The position numbers were made by a program, and so were the translations under genes. Below the pieces are notes generated by a model. That model ran no database searches and was not told the origin of the DNA. It worked only from the letters and a program-made list of their open reading frames with translations. DNA of 8,066 nt, taken from UBA652 sp964598235. GTDB lineage: Bacteria > Pseudomonadota > Gammaproteobacteria > Nitrosococcales > Methylophagaceae. This document shows, piece by piece, positions 1-5,675 of the stretch. The DNA lies in assembly GCA_964598235.1 (NCBI GenBank), contig CAZRAY010000062.1:1-8066 (forward strand). Reading direction: 5' to 3'. How positions within the stretch are numbered: position 1 is the first letter of the stretch; every line of letters begins with the position of its first letter.

Positions 1-648
1 TCGAATGAAGCGGCAATAGAGGTCATTTTACAGGCGATTGAATTAGCAGGTTTTCAAGCCGGCAAGGATATTATGCTTGGCCTAGATATGGCAAGCTCGG
101 AAATATACCATGATGAACGTTATGTGTTAGCCTCTGAAAACCGTTCTCTAACGTCGTCTGACATGGTGGATTTATTAGACGCATGGGTGAATGATTATCC
201 GATTATTACTATCGAAGATGGCATGGATGAAAATGATTGGGCTGGCTGGTCTCAGTTAACGGAACGCTTGGGTGATAAAGTGCAATTAGTCGGCGATGAT
301 TTATTTGTCACTAATACTAAGATTTTAGAGCGAGGAATTCGTGACGGCGTTGCAAACTCAGTGCTGATAAAAGTCAACCAAATTGGTACGTTGACAGAAA
401 CCTTAGCTGCAATTGAGATGGCAAAACAAGCAGGGTATACGGCAGTGATGTCTCATCGTTCTGGTGAAACAGAAGATACGATTATTGCGGATTTAGCGGT
501 CGCCACTCAAGTAGGCCAAATTAAAACAGGATCTTTATCGCGTTCCGATCGGGTGGCTAAATATAATCAATTATTACGCATTGAAGCTGAACTAGGACAA
601 GCCGCTTATTTCCCAGGTTGGTCAGCTTTCCATCAACGGACAGCATGA
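1..648 (+). CDS. eno: Enolase, C-terminal half (5' end outside window)
   Basis: This is phosphopyruvate hydratase, the cytoplasmic glycolytic enzyme that interconverts 2-phosphoglycerate and phosphoenolpyruvate, and also an RNA degradosome partner in some Proteobacteria. The reading frame is open from base 1, so the gene is cut by the window edge. The 215 residues present correspond to about the second half of a ~430-residue enolase, i.e. the TIM-barrel. Magnesium ligands are visible: Asp in LGLDMASSE (codon at 85), Glu in TIEDGMDE (codon at 214) and Asp in LVGDDLF (codon at 295). The catalytic base Lys lies in LIKVNQIGT (codon at 370), and the substrate loop SHRSGETED starts at 451. The TGA stop overlaps the ATG of ftsB (ATGA). 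Nothing in the visible part suggests loss of function. The family call is secure; expression control lies upstream of the window. Confidence 0.97.
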   Translation, partial: SNEAAIEVILQAIELAGFQAGKDIMLGLDMASSEIYHDERYVLASENRSLTSSDMVDLLDAWVNDYPIITIEDGMDENDWAGWSQLTERLGDKVQLVGDDLFVTNTKILERGIRDGVANSVLIKVNQIGTLTETLAAIEMAKQAGYTAVMSHRSGETEDTIIADLAVATQVGQIKTGSLSRSDRVAKYNQLLRIEAELGQAAYFPGWSAFHQRTA

Positions 649-980
649 AATATCCAGTAAAAATATTACTGATTATTTTACTGATACTACTGCAATATCG
701 TTTGTGGTTTGGGCAAGACGGTAGTTTGCCACAATTATTACAATCCCAACGTGCCGTGCGATATCAACAACAAGAAAATGAAAGTTTAATAGAACGTAAT
801 GCACTGCGTGCAGCGGAAGTGGAAGATCTTAAAAGTGGTTTGGATGCATTAGAAGAACGCGCCCGTAATGAAATGGGCATGATCAAACCAGATGAAACTT
901 TTTTCCAAATTATTGAAGATCCAAATGAGGTGAATAGCGGGGCACTGGATGCTTTAGATTCAATTGAACATGAACAATAA
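645..980 (+). CDS. ftsB: Cell division protein FtsB
   Basis: FtsB is a small bitopic inner-membrane protein that forms the FtsQLB complex and helps activate septal peptidoglycan synthesis. The 111-residue product has a very short cytoplasmic start (MKYPVK), one membrane segment at about residues 5-22 ending in the family signature QYRLWFG, a periplasmic coiled coil at about 30-70, and the conserved LEERARNEMGMIKPDETFF block at 69-87. Length and layout match the E. coli protein (~103 aa). I chose the ATG at 645 because it starts right at the membrane segment. The in-frame ATG at 618 would add nine non-conserved residues lying within eno. The start overlaps the eno stop by four bases and has no clear Shine-Dalgarno sequence, so translation is probably coupled to eno. 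The last 11 bases overlap ispD. Confidence 0.95.
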   Translation: MKYPVKILLIILLILLQYRLWFGQDGSLPQLLQSQRAVRYQQQENESLIERNALRAAEVEDLKSGLDALEERARNEMGMIKPDETFFQIIEDPNEVNSGALDALDSIEHEQ

Positions 981-1674
981 GCCAACCATTTGGGCAATTA
1001 TACCGGCTGCTGGTATTGGTTCACGCATGCAAGCGGATAAACCAAAACAATATTTATCTTTGGGCGGACGTACCGTTTTAGGCCAAAGCTTACATCGGCT
1101 CACGAGTCATGCAGCCATATCAGGTGTTATTGTTGCATTAGCAGAAAATGATCCTTGGTGGCCTGAGCTTGAGCAAGACGCTACTTGTCCCATCATCACG
1201 ACAATGGGGGGTGACACGCGAGCAGATTCTGTTTTATCCGCCCTTGATACACTGGCAGAGCATGTAAAAGATGCTTGGGCACTTGTGCATGATGCGGCGA
1301 GACCTTGTTTACGGCATAGTGATATCGATAAAATGATAAGCGTTTTACTCCCAGATTCGGCAGGGGGAATTTTAGGAATGCCGACCAATGATACGATGAA
1401 GCGAGTGAATGAGCAGGGCAGCATTACTGAAACCGTTTCTCGACAAAGATTATGGCGTGCCACAACGCCGCAGCTATTTAGAGCAAAGGCATTACAGGAT
1501 GCTTTGATATCGGCTAAAGAAGGCGGGCAGTTCGTAACCGATGAATCCAGTGCAATGGAATTAGCAGGATATCAGCCATTAATGGTTGAAGGGCATGCAG
1601 ATAATATTAAGATCACCTTGCCGCAAGATTTGGCACTGGCGCAATACTATTTACAACAACAAGGGGTGAAGTGA
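970..1674 (+). CDS. ispD: 2-C-methyl-D-erythritol 4-phosphate cytidylyltransferase
   Basis: IspD transfers CMP from CTP to MEP, the third step of the MEP (non-mevalonate) isoprenoid pathway in the cytoplasm. The 234-residue product carries the nucleotide-binding stretch IIPAAGIGSRM followed by KPKQYL. Arg19 and Lys26 correspond to catalytic Arg20 and Lys27 of E. coli. Further matches are VHDAARPCL (107-115), DTMKR (141-145), VTDESSAME (189-197) and DNIKIT (211-216), with Lys214 equivalent to E. coli Lys213. The length is nearly that of E. coli (236 aa). A TTG at 964 would add two residues; ATG 970 is preferred as the standard codon. The start lies inside ftsB, an 11-base overlap, with no convincing Shine-Dalgarno sequence. 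The stop overlaps ispF, whose product acts two steps later in the same pathway. Confidence 0.96.
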   Translation: MNNKPTIWAIIPAAGIGSRMQADKPKQYLSLGGRTVLGQSLHRLTSHAAISGVIVALAENDPWWPELEQDATCPIITTMGGDTRADSVLSALDTLAEHVKDAWALVHDAARPCLRHSDIDKMISVLLPDSAGGILGMPTNDTMKRVNEQGSITETVSRQRLWRATTPQLFRAKALQDALISAKEGGQFVTDESSAMELAGYQPLMVEGHADNIKITLPQDLALAQYYLQQQGVK

Positions 1675-2156
1675 TGCGAATAGGTCATGGATTTGATGTA
1701 CATGCCTTTACGTCTGAAGGTAAGCAGCCACCCTTAATATTAGGTGGTGTGACGATACCACATTCGAAAGGCTTGCTTGCCCATTCGGATGGTGATGTGT
1801 TGATCCATGCGCTCTGTGATGCCTTGCTTGGTGCTGCAGGTTTATGGGATATTGGCCACCATTTTCCGGATACGGATGCTGCCTATGAGAATATTAATAG
1901 TCGTGTGTTATTGCGCCGTGTAAATGCCGATATTGCGGCGCATTATTGGAAAATAGGTAATGTGGATATCACCGTCGTGGCACAAGCCCCCAAATTGGCC
2001 CCACACATCCCCGAAATGCGAACATTATTAGCGGCTGACTTAGCCATTGATGAAACAGCCGTCAATATTAAAGCCACCACGACAGAAGGATTGGGCTTTA
2101 CAGGGCGTGAAGAAGGGATTGCAGCACATGCCGTTGTGCTATTGCTCGCAAAATAG
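1674..2156 (+). CDS. ispF: 2-C-methyl-D-erythritol 2,4-cyclodiphosphate synthase
   Basis: IspF cyclises CDP-ME 2-phosphate to MEcPP with release of CMP in the MEP pathway; it works as a zinc-dependent homotrimer. The 160-residue product starts with the signature MRIGHGFDVHAF. Asp8, His10 and His45 (in DVLIHAL) match the zinc ligands of the E. coli enzyme (Asp8, His10, His42). LLAHSDGD, the DIG motif with FPDTD, AQAPKLAPHI and the C-terminal KATTTEGLGFTGREEGIAA are all present. The ATG at 1674 shares one base with the ispD stop (TGATG). A Shine-Dalgarno-like AAGGGG at 1661-1666 sits seven bases upstream. A GTG one codon earlier (1671) is possible but less likely, because the family starts with MRIGHG. 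ispF is complete and separate from ispD, not the fused IspDF form seen in some other bacteria. Confidence 0.97.
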   Translation: MRIGHGFDVHAFTSEGKQPPLILGGVTIPHSKGLLAHSDGDVLIHALCDALLGAAGLWDIGHHFPDTDAAYENINSRVLLRRVNADIAAHYWKIGNVDITVVAQAPKLAPHIPEMRTLLAADLAIDETAVNIKATTTEGLGFTGREEGIAAHAVVLLLAK

Positions 2157-3250
2157 TGGATTTTGACTTTACGAAGCTGGCGCACGTTGATTCACATGCG
2201 AGCGAACGACAAGCGATTATTCGCAGCCAAGCCAGTGATTTCCGAGTGGATGAGCAGCTCCCATTTGAATTAAGCGGTGAAGGTGAGCATATTTGGCTTC
2301 GCATTCAAAAAACAGCTAGCAATACAGATTGGATTGCCGAACAACTCGCCAAGTTTGCAGCGGTGCCTGCTGTGGCAGTGGGTTTTGCAGGAATGAAAGA
2401 TCGGCATGCGATTACCACGCAGTGGTTCAGCATCAATCTCGCAGGGAAGCCGCCGCCAAACTGGTCAGATTTTGAAACCGACGATATTAAGGTGATTAAA
2501 CAAGCGCGCCACCTTAGAAAATTAAAGCGCGGTGTGCTTGCAGGCAATACTTTTCAACTGATCTTACGGGAATTAACGGGCGCGCAATCAGATTGGGAAG
2601 CCGCATTGCAGCAGGTTGCCAAGCAAGGCGTACCCAATTATTTTGGCGAGCAGCGGTTTGGGCATCATGGCAATAATTTACGCCGTGCTGAGCAGTGGTT
2701 TAGCTCAGATAAAGCACCACGGAAACGCACACAAAAAAGCCTCTATTTGTCGGCTGCACGTTCATGGCTATTTAATCAGGTGTTATCTCATCGGGTAAAT
2801 ACAGGGACATGGAATTCCCTACTTCAGGGAGAGATCCTGCGATTAGCCGGCACCAAAACAGGTCAGTTTGTAGCAGAAATAATGGATGTCAGCTTAATAG
2901 ACCGCATTAATGCAATGGATATACATCCGACAGGCCCATTATGGGGACGGGGATTGCCGGAGGTGCAATCTGATGCTTTGGCAGTGGAATCGGCTATATT
3001 AGCCGATTGGACAGATTGGCAAACAGGGTTAGAAAAAGCAGGGCTAGAACAAGCACGCCGCGCTTTGCGGCTGATACCAGAAAATTTACAATGGAAATTT
3101 ATGGATGATGAACTTAATGCAGGTCAATTAGCGTTACAATTAGACTTTAGTTTAACCTCAGGTGCGTATGCGACAGCGGTACTTCGTGAATTAGCAAACA
3201 TCGGAAATGCACAACAACGGAACCTTTTAACGGTAAACCCCTCAAATTAG
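2156..3250 (+). CDS. truD: tRNA pseudouridine(13) synthase TruD
   Basis: TruD converts uridine 13 of tRNA(Glu) type tRNAs to pseudouridine. The 364-residue product is slightly longer than E. coli TruD (349 aa). Near the N terminus it has SDFRVDE and GEGEHIWLRI. The catalytic motif GFAGMKDRHAIT holds Asp82, equivalent to E. coli Asp80. Next come the LRKLKRGVLAGNTFQL block, GVPNYFGEQRFG (206 to 218 region by homology), the LSAARSWLFNQVL helix and the C-terminal SGAYATAVLREL. The gene uses a GTG start that shares one base with the ispF stop (TAGTG). There is no recognisable Shine-Dalgarno sequence, so coupling to ispF is likely. No other start fits, since the conserved N terminus begins within about 25 residues. 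Placement directly after ispF is the standard gammaproteobacterial arrangement. The gene ends 20 bases before the DUF1223 lipoprotein gene. Confidence 0.96.
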   Translation: MDFDFTKLAHVDSHASERQAIIRSQASDFRVDEQLPFELSGEGEHIWLRIQKTASNTDWIAEQLAKFAAVPAVAVGFAGMKDRHAITTQWFSINLAGKPPPNWSDFETDDIKVIKQARHLRKLKRGVLAGNTFQLILRELTGAQSDWEAALQQVAKQGVPNYFGEQRFGHHGNNLRRAEQWFSSDKAPRKRTQKSLYLSAARSWLFNQVLSHRVNTGTWNSLLQGEILRLAGTKTGQFVAEIMDVSLIDRINAMDIHPTGPLWGRGLPEVQSDALAVESAILADWTDWQTGLEKAGLEQARRALRLIPENLQWKFMDDELNAGQLALQLDFSLTSGAYATAVLRELANIGNAQQRNLLTVNPSN

Positions 3251-3261
3251 TATCATATTTT

Positions 3262-3267
3262 GGAGAG
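3262..3267 (+). promoter_or_regulatory. Shine-Dalgarno site of the DUF1223 lipoprotein gene
   Basis: GGAGAG lies 3 bases before ATG 3271 and 6 before ATG 3274. The spacing slightly favours the second ATG, which would shorten the signal peptide by one residue. This is the clearest ribosome binding site in the first gene block, where most other starts overlap the preceding gene. It suggests that this gene is translated independently although it is probably co-transcribed. Confidence 0.6.
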
Positions 3268-3270
3268 AGC

Positions 3271-3936
3271 ATGATGCAGCAGATAATAAAATGGCTTGGA
3301 TTGATATTATTAAGCTTCAGTTTAGCAGCTTGTGATAGCAATACAGCGGAGACCAATACGAATTGGCAAGCGGAAAGTGGTGAGCGACAAATGGCGCTGA
3401 TCGAACTATTCACGTCTGAGGGTTGNNNNNNNNNNNNNNNNNNNNNNNNNNNNNNNNNNNNNNNNNNNNNNNNNNNNNNNNNNNNNNNNNNNNNNNNNNN
3501 NNNNNNNNNNNNNNNNNNNNNNNNNCTATGGCGAGAAAACATTCCTACAATGGTGAATAAACTCAATGAGATTGCGCCAGAAGCGAATATTAAGCTACAG
3601 GCAAATAAAGCGGATGGCATGATACATATGGTGGCCAACATTACTGTGTCAGGCGATGCAAATAAGGAATTTTCGAAGCTCTATCTCGCTATTACAGAAG
3701 ATGATTTAGTGAATGTTGCGAATGGGGGCGATAATGTAGGCCATACATTTCATCATCAAGATTTAGTGCGGGAATGGCTAGGTCCCTTTGATCTTGATGC
3801 CGATGGGCAAACAGAGATTAAACAACAAATTATGGCGGATCCAGAATGGAAAATGGCAGATTTGAGTTTGGTGGGAGTGGTTCAAAATTTGGATGATAGT
3901 TTTGTATTACAAGCACTAAACTTACCCTTGCATTGA
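3271..3936 (+). CDS. DUF1223 thioredoxin-like lipoprotein, interrupted by an assembly gap
   Basis: The protein is a probable envelope-anchored member of the DUF1223 family, which has a thioredoxin-like fold and no settled function. The N terminus is a lipoprotein signal peptide with lipobox LAAC and Cys21 as the predicted lipidated residue. Asp22 at +2 would, by the E. coli Lol rule, keep it in the inner membrane facing the periplasm. ALIELFTSEG then matches the family start; the codon cut by the gap begins TG, fitting the first Cys of the usual CSSC motif. After 100 Ns, the C-terminal part has NVGHTFHHQDLVREW and LVGVVQNLDDSFVLQALNLPL, which resemble the family C terminus. The frame before and after the Ns agrees, but this may be chance. 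Roughly 80-90 residues usually separate these parts (from memory of the family), so the true gap is probably longer than 100. GGAGAG at 3262-3267 serves ATG 3271 or 3274. Confidence 0.8.
   Translation: MMQQIIKWLGLILLSFSLAACDSNTAETNTNWQAESGERQMALIELFTSEGXXXXXXXXXXXXXXXXXXXXXXXXXXXXXXXXXXLWRENIPTMVNKLNEIAPEANIKLQANKADGMIHMVANITVSGDANKEFSKLYLAITEDDLVNVANGGDNVGHTFHHQDLVREWLGPFDLDADGQTEIKQQIMADPEWKMADLSLVGVVQNLDDSFVLQALNLPLH
3426..3525. other. Assembly gap of 100 Ns
   Basis: Exactly 100 undetermined bases lie inside the DUF1223 gene. A round 100 is the usual scaffolding placeholder for a gap of unknown size, so downstream coordinates and the length of the encoded protein are nominal. The missing part should encode the CxxC active site and most of the thioredoxin-like fold. 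Confidence 0.98.
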
Positions 3937-3944
3937 TACGCGAT

Positions 3945-3972
3945 ACAAAATGTAAAAAATAGTAAATTTTGT
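3945..3972. repeat. AT-rich inverted repeat upstream of cysG
   Basis: ACAAAAT at 3945-3951 is the reverse complement of ATTTTGT at 3966-3972, with 14 bases between. The arms are almost free of G and C and there is no T tract after a stable stem, so this is not a convincing terminator for the upstream gene. It lies directly upstream of and against the cysG -35 region and could be a regulator site, or simply part of the AT-rich upstream promoter element. Confidence 0.35.
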
Positions 3973-4000
3973 TCTGATGTCCTCTGCTAGCCTATATAAT
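3972..4000 (+). promoter_or_regulatory. Predicted sigma70 promoter of cysG giving a leaderless mRNA
   Basis: A perfect -10 hexamer TATAAT occupies 3995-4000. A weak -35 candidate TTCTGA is at 3972-3977 with a 17-base spacer. A strongly AT-rich stretch at 3945-3970 lies where an UP element would be. Counting from the -10, transcription should start at about 4006-4008, and the cysG ATG is at 4008. The transcript would therefore have no leader, or one or two bases only. The bases before the ATG (GCGGGG) touch the start codon and cannot act as a normally spaced Shine-Dalgarno sequence. Confidence 0.6.
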
Positions 4001-4007
4001 AGCGGGG

Positions 4008-5405
4008 ATGGATTACTTACCCTTATTTTTTGATTTACGCGCTGCACCTTGTTTGGTTGTCGGTGGTGGTGATATTGCAGCACGCAAAGCACAATTATTA
4101 TGTCAGGCACAAGCACAAGTGACCTTGGTGGCTCCTGCTTTATCTGCTGCGGCGGAAAAGTTAGTGGATGCAGAAATAGTGGCATGGATCACTGCTGAAT
4201 TTTCTTCTGAGCATCTGACAGAGAAACGCTTGGTGATTGCGGCGACAGATCAGCGTGTGGTCAACGAGCAAGTATATGAAGCAGCGAAGCAGCTACGGAT
4301 CCCCGTGAATGTGGCAGATTGTCCAGAATTATGTGATTTCATTTTACCCTCTATTTTAGATCGTTCACCGATTGTGGTAGCCGTGTCGAGTGGCGGTAAG
4401 TCTCCTATTTTAGCGCGGCAATTACGGGCGCGATTGGAAACGTTGATTCCCCCTAGTTATGGCCGGTTGGCGACCTTAGTGGGTAGTTATCGTGATAAGG
4501 TAAAAGCTACATTACCGACGGTTGCTTTGCGACGACGTTTTTGGGATGGGGTGTTGCAAGGTTCAGTTGCTGAACAGGTACATGCTGGGCGAGATAGTTT
4601 GGCGCAAGAAACGTTGGATGCCGCGTTAGCAGCGACAAATGAAGAGGTGCTTCAGCAAGGCGAAGTGTATCTAATCGGTGCAGGCCCAGGTGACCCAGAA
4701 TTACTGACCTTTAAAGCGCTGCGTTTGATGCAACAAGCCGATGTGGTATTTTATGACCGCTTGGTGAGCCCTGCGATTTTGGGTCTAGTCCGTAAAGAAG
4801 CCGATCAGGTATATGTCGGTAAGCAACGTGATTGGCACAGTGTGCGCCAAGCAGAAATAAATCAATTGCTTGTTGAACATGCCCAAGCAGGTATGCGGGT
4901 GTTGCGTCTAAAGGGGGGGGATCCGTTTATCTTTGGTCGGGGGGGTGAAGAAATCGAAACCTTGGCGTCCGAGGGTATCCCTTTTCAAGTGGTGCCGGGA
5001 ATTACGGCGGCATCGGGCTGTGCCAGTTATGCTGGGATTCCACTAACCCATCGTGATCATGCGCAAAGTTGTACCTTTGTAACGGGGCAATTGAAAGCAG
5101 GCGAATTGGATTTAAATTGGCAAGCTTTAGTGCAACCGCGACAAACAGTGGTGGTATATATGGGCTTAGCAGGTTTATCTGTGTTGAGTACACAATTACA
5201 AGCACATGGCCTAGCAGGCGATACGCCAGCCGCTTTAATCCAACAGGGCACAACAGACCAACAAAAAGTGTGGGTGAGTACGATTGCTGAATTGCCGGCT
5301 ATTGCCGAGCGAGAAAAGCCTATTGCGCCAACCTTAGTAGTGATCGGTTCAGTGGTTTCTTTGCATGATTCTTTGGCATGGTTTCAAACTGGACTATCGT
5401 CCTAA
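4008..5405 (+). CDS. cysG: Siroheme synthase CysG (trifunctional)
   Basis: CysG makes siroheme from uroporphyrinogen III: the C-terminal domain methylates it twice with SAM to precorrin-2, and the N-terminal domain oxidises this with NAD and inserts iron. At 465 residues it is a full-length fusion. The N-terminal part shows the Rossmann motif VVGGGDIAARKA (17-28), Asp104 (the catalytic residue in Salmonella numbering, in NVADC) and Ser128 in SSGGKSP; position 105 is Cys rather than Asp. A dimerisation segment spans about 114-210. The methyltransferase domain starts near 216 with YLIGAGPGDPELLT, then YDRLVS (Asp250), GKQ (Lys272), LKGGDPFIFGRGGEE (301-315), VVPGITAASG and GIPLTHRDHA. The ATG at 4008 is set by the family start MDYLPLF. 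No Shine-Dalgarno sequence is seen. The product also feeds cobalamin synthesis where that pathway exists; nothing here shows it does. Confidence 0.96.
   Translation: MDYLPLFFDLRAAPCLVVGGGDIAARKAQLLCQAQAQVTLVAPALSAAAEKLVDAEIVAWITAEFSSEHLTEKRLVIAATDQRVVNEQVYEAAKQLRIPVNVADCPELCDFILPSILDRSPIVVAVSSGGKSPILARQLRARLETLIPPSYGRLATLVGSYRDKVKATLPTVALRRRFWDGVLQGSVAEQVHAGRDSLAQETLDAALAATNEEVLQQGEVYLIGAGPGDPELLTFKALRLMQQADVVFYDRLVSPAILGLVRKEADQVYVGKQRDWHSVRQAEINQLLVEHAQAGMRVLRLKGGDPFIFGRGGEEIETLASEGIPFQVVPGITAASGCASYAGIPLTHRDHAQSCTFVTGQLKAGELDLNWQALVQPRQTVVVYMGLAGLSVLSTQLQAHGLAGDTPAALIQQGTTDQQKVWVSTIAELPAIAEREKPIAPTLVVIGSVVSLHDSLAWFQTGLSS
4913..4945 (+). repeat. Paired poly-G tracts (G8 and G7) in cysG
   Basis: Eight Gs at 4913-4920 and seven at 4939-4945 are 18 bases apart. 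They fall in the codons of LKGGDP and GRGGEE, the SAM-binding core of the methyltransferase domain. Neighbouring glycine codons in this window are mostly GGT or GGC, so GGG GGG is not forced by the protein. A one-base slip in either tract would shift the frame. Confidence 0.85.
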
Positions 5406-5510
5406 TCCTATATCTTTGGGTATCATTTTCTCAGCACTTATCTTTGTATTGCACTACGTAAGCTATAGTCATGTGGCACTCCGTCTGTAGGGATTTTTAA
5501 GAATAAAAAA

Positions 5511-5526
5511 TGTGAACCACATCACT
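5511..5526. promoter_or_regulatory. CRP/Vfr-like binding site upstream of the receptor gene
   Basis: The sequence is TGTGA, six bases, TCACT. The CRP consensus is TGTGA-N6-TCACA, so nine of the ten conserved bases match, and A-rich DNA precedes the left half as in strong CRP sites. It is centred at 5518.5, about 165 bases before the receptor start. If real, the receptor gene would be under cAMP-CRP type (or Vfr or other CRP-family) control. No promoter at a standard class I or II distance is obvious, which limits confidence. The right half-site also forms part of the palindrome at 5517-5550. Confidence 0.45.
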
Positions 5527-5550
5527 CAGGAAAATCCTGAGTGATGGTGG
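5517..5550. repeat. Perfect 12-bp inverted repeat with AAA loop
   Basis: CATCACTCAGGA at 5520-5531 is the exact reverse complement of TCCTGAGTGATG at 5535-5546, separated by AAA. Past a single unpaired G (5547), CCA 5517-5519 pairs with TGG 5548-5550, giving a 15-pair stem. No T tract follows on the + strand, so it is not a classical terminator for cysG. On the - strand a T-rich stretch does follow, but I see no - strand gene that would need it. It could be a stable RNA hairpin in the leader or a dyad DNA operator. Confidence 0.85.
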
Positions 5551-5560
5551 GAGCTTCTCA

Positions 5561-5658
5561 CTGCCAAAAAGGGAATAAGATTGGTAGAATGCTTGGCGAG
5601 TAATAGCATTATGACGTATTAATTATCCCTCGAACCCCTCAGGCCACTGCAATGGCAG
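5561..5658 (+). ncRNA. Possible structured 5' leader of the receptor mRNA
   Basis: Three helices can nest. P1 is CTGCCA 5561-5566 with TGGCAG 5653-5658. P2 is AGGGA 5570-5574 with TCCCT 5626-5630, extended past one bulged A by TAA 5576-5578 with TTA 5623-5625. P3 is AATGCT 5588-5593 with AGCATT 5605-5610, around an 11-base loop. A local hairpin, GCCA 5643-5646 with TGGC 5653-5656, would compete with P1, a layout seen in switching leaders. It matches no riboswitch class I recognise; found by eye without energy calculation, so it may be chance pairing. Confidence 0.25.
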
Positions 5659-5669
5659 AAACACACTTT

Positions 5670-5675
5670 AAGGAA
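5670..5675 (+). promoter_or_regulatory. Shine-Dalgarno site deciding the GTG start of the receptor
   Basis: AAGGAA ends eight bases before the GTG at 5684. The codons that follow immediately encode a signal peptide, which supports this start rather than a later ATG such as the one at Met17, inside the hydrophobic segment. Confidence 0.75.

Noticed and set aside
618..644. Earlier ATG start for ftsB at 618
   Set aside because: It would add nine residues encoded inside eno, ahead of the conserved short cytoplasmic start. The ATGA overlap at 645 fits the family better.
3147..3641. Open frame on the - strand spanning the gap
   Set aside because: It crosses the Ns and lies antisense to truD and the DUF1223 gene, with no recognisable domain.
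3937..3972. Terminator after the DUF1223 gene
   Set aside because: The ACAAAAT/ATTTTGT dyad has almost no G-C pairs and a 14-base loop, too weak for intrinsic termination.
5002..5290. Three short open frames inside cysG on both strands
   Set aside because: All lie within the conserved methyltransferase domain coding region and show no family similarity.
5517..5550. Rho-independent terminator of cysG
   Set aside because: The stem is strong but the bases after it on the + strand are GAGCTTCTCAC, with no T tract. The T-rich side serves only the - strand, where no gene is seen.
5600..5630. Fur box near the receptor gene
   Set aside because: The AT-rich TAATAGCATTATGACG region has some resemblance, but no 19-base match to the GATAATGATAATCATTATC type consensus could be laid out.
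5565..5660. Cobalamin riboswitch before the receptor
   Set aside because: Only short fragments (AGGGAAT, GCCACTG) resemble it. The CCCGC-CTGT core and the AGCC-GACC-GCC block are missing, and there is too little room before the start codon.
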